Positions 15,232 through 16,060 of a stretch of DNA of 16,060 bases are shown here, piece by piece. Where the stretch lies: positions 1-16,060 of the forward strand of contig CAZTAS010000153.1 of the NCBI GenBank assembly GCA_964611635.1, read 5' to 3'. How positions within the stretch are numbered: the stretch's first letter is position 1; the number at the start of each line of letters is the position of its first letter. Below the pieces are notes generated by a model that saw only the letters and a program-made list of their open reading frames with translations, ran no database searches and had not been told where the DNA came from. Both the position numbers and the translations under genes were made by a program. This DNA comes from JAFDED01 sp964611635 (lineage in GTDB: Bacteria; Desulfobacterota; JAFDED01).

Positions 15232-15260
15232 AAAAGCCGGAACTCCGTTCTCCGGCTTTT
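15232..15260. promoter_or_regulatory. Leader hairpin before porG, possible attenuator
   Basis: Arms AAAAGCCGGA (15232-15241) and TCCGGCTTTT (15251-15260) are perfect inverted repeats with a 9-base loop. On the minus strand the hairpin is followed by TTTTG, 8 bases before the ribosome-binding site of porG. It could act as an attenuator or RNA stabiliser, or as a bidirectional terminator isolating the por operon. Confidence 0.6.
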
Positions 15261-15544
15261 ATAGGATGTCCCTTGGATTAGAATTCACATGTTATTATCA
15301 TTTACCTTCTTTTTTTGTCTAACATGCACTCCGGTTTTTGTCAAGAATTTTATACACCATTTTATGCCATTATTCAATAATCTTATTCCTTGCCTTTTCC
15401 TGCAGGTCGAGGGCTTATAAACGACAGGCGGGCTAACCAGCCTATATTTTCCTGCTTATGGATAAACATAAAATATCGGGTATCTGGAAAAGGAGATTTC
15501 TATATTAAAAACGCTGGCTTCATGCTAATACTTATTCGCCAAGT
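15261..15544. other. Intergenic region between porG leader and HTH gene
   Basis: This AT-rich stretch has no convincing gene. It contains the por promoter at 15316-15344. A plus-strand frame at 15390-15656 overlaps the HTH gene antisense and reads unlike protein, so it is not called. Confidence 0.6.
15316..15344 (-). promoter_or_regulatory. Sigma70-type promoter of the por-nuo operon
   Basis: On the minus strand TTGACA (15344-15339, perfect) is followed by exactly 17 bases and TAGACA (15321-15316), a moderate -10. The transcript would start near 15309 and carry a leader of about 95 bases that includes the hairpin at 15232-15260. No operator for an identifiable regulator is obvious. Confidence 0.55.
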
Positions 15545-15934
15545 TCAATTCGATGGGTCAGCAGAAGCAAGAAGATGGGCGAGCTCATCGATCAGCATTG
15601 CCAGCTCCAATTGCTGCCGTCCCTGGTGCTGGTCGATATCCATGCATTCAAGGTAAAGACGAGCCGCCTCCAGGATGGATCGAGCCCTCGAAGGTGCCAT
15701 ACTTTTCGATCGAATGCCTGTAATAGCAGTATTCAGCTGCGACTTGATTCCCTGTAGATTTGACCAATCCTCTACTGACACAGCGTCCACATGCCATATG
15801 CGGCCTAGCTTTTGTCCACGGATTTCTCCACTTTCCAGCAATTTCCTCACTCGGGGTCGAGAGAGTTTCAAATACCTAGAAGCTTGCACAAGAGTAAGAA
15901 ATTCTTGGTTCAACAACAAAATCCTGTTCCTCAT
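15545..15934 (-). CDS. Excisionase/MerR-type HTH domain protein
   Basis: The protein has 129 residues. Residues about 12-52, FLTLVQASRYLKLSRPRVRK, LLESGEIRGQKLGRIWHVD, form the winged HTH_17/excisionase-type fold that binds DNA (ASxYLxxS, then a G-R-x-W/H wing). The C-terminal half (about 60-125) is helical with a Gln/Glu-rich segment (DQHQGRQQLELAMLIDELAH), probably for oligomerisation. The ATG at 15934 lacks a good ribosome-binding site; a TTG some codons later is an alternative start. It lies divergent to whatever begins at the right edge of the window. Such proteins serve as excisionases, toxin-antitoxin regulators or stand-alone transcription factors; the role here cannot be told. Confidence 0.7.
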   Translation of the reverse strand: MRNRILLLNQEFLTLVQASRYLKLSRPRVRKLLESGEIRGQKLGRIWHVDAVSVEDWSNLQGIKSQLNTAITGIRSKSMAPSRARSILEAARLYLECMDIDQHQGRQQLELAMLIDELAHLLASADPSN

Positions 15935-16003
15935 TGGATAATTTAAAAATTAAATATCATTTTAATGAATATGCATACAGGACCCCTAATTCTAGACTCA
16001 AGA

Positions 16004-16014
16004 AGTGTAACACT
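16004..16014. repeat. Small odd palindrome, possible operator
   Basis: AGTGT-A-ACACT is an exact 5-base inverted repeat around one base in the region between the divergent HTH gene and the right edge. It may be an operator for that HTH protein; the evidence is slight. Confidence 0.25.
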
Positions 16015-16031
16015 TTAGCGCTTTGAAAAAA

Positions 16032-16048
16032 GCTCTTTGAAAACTGAA
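16032..16048 (+). promoter_or_regulatory. boxA-like antitermination element
   Basis: GCTCTTTGAAAACTGAA resembles the boxA sequence bound by NusB-S10 (E. coli GCTCTTTAACAATTTA) that precedes rRNA genes, and also many CRISPR arrays. It points to the right and is 12 bases from the window end, so a long untranslated RNA probably starts just outside. Confidence 0.6.
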
Positions 16049-16060
16049 TAAAGAAAAAGC

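Noticed and set aside
1..16060. CRISPR array or cas genes within the window
   Set aside because: No regularly spaced repeats or Cas motifs were seen; only the boxA-like leader at the end hints at one outside.

Overview
The window reads as two domains separated by a tRNA-Asn gene. Right of the tRNA (about 8.3-15.2 kb, minus strand) lies a well-kept anaerobic energy-metabolism operon. Left of it (1-8.0 kb) is accessory DNA: insertion-sequence debris, decayed genes, two orphan paralogous DNA-binding proteins and a small DNA-repair/transport operon. The iron-sulfur enzymes, the four-subunit 2-oxoacid:ferredoxin oxidoreductase and the NuoEFG-like module point to an anaerobic or facultatively anaerobic bacterium. 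A Desulfobacterota-like (deltaproteobacterial) host fits best, but this is inferred from gene content and is not proven.

Layout. 1-420: remnant of an IS21-family istA (internal part). 421-811: left end of an IS21-type element plus the istA N-terminus. 812-1132: C-terminal fragment of a REP-associated tyrosine transposase (RAYT), itself split by a 69-bp REP-like palindrome. 1150-3370 (minus): two-gene module, a winged-helix-like protein followed by a beta-propeller-like protein with a central J-domain; both carry in-frame stops, most of which look like C-to-T changes. 3713-4042 and 7473-8000 (plus): two paralogous HTH proteins. 4530-6991 (plus): eamA transporter, ada, and a small membrane-anchored protein. 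6978-7395 (minus): broken secreted, tail-anchored coiled-coil gene. 8033-8074: terminator. 8152-8224 (minus): tRNA-Asn. 8299-8841 (minus): secreted four-cysteine protein.

9003-15212 (minus): an operon-like run transcribed in the order porG, porD, porA, porB, then nuoE-, nuoF- and nuoG-like genes. It has a good sigma70-type promoter at about 15316-15344 and a strong hairpin in its leader. The simplest reading is a 2-oxoacid oxidoreductase that passes electrons to a NAD(P)-reducing flavin/Fe-S module, giving 2-oxoacid + CoA + NAD(P)+ conversion with ferredoxin or direct transfer in between.

15545-15934 (minus) encodes an excisionase-type HTH protein. The last 30 bases hold a boxA-like antitermination element pointing right, suggesting that an rRNA operon or a CRISPR array begins just beyond the window. 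No CRISPR repeats and no complete mobile element are present inside the window.
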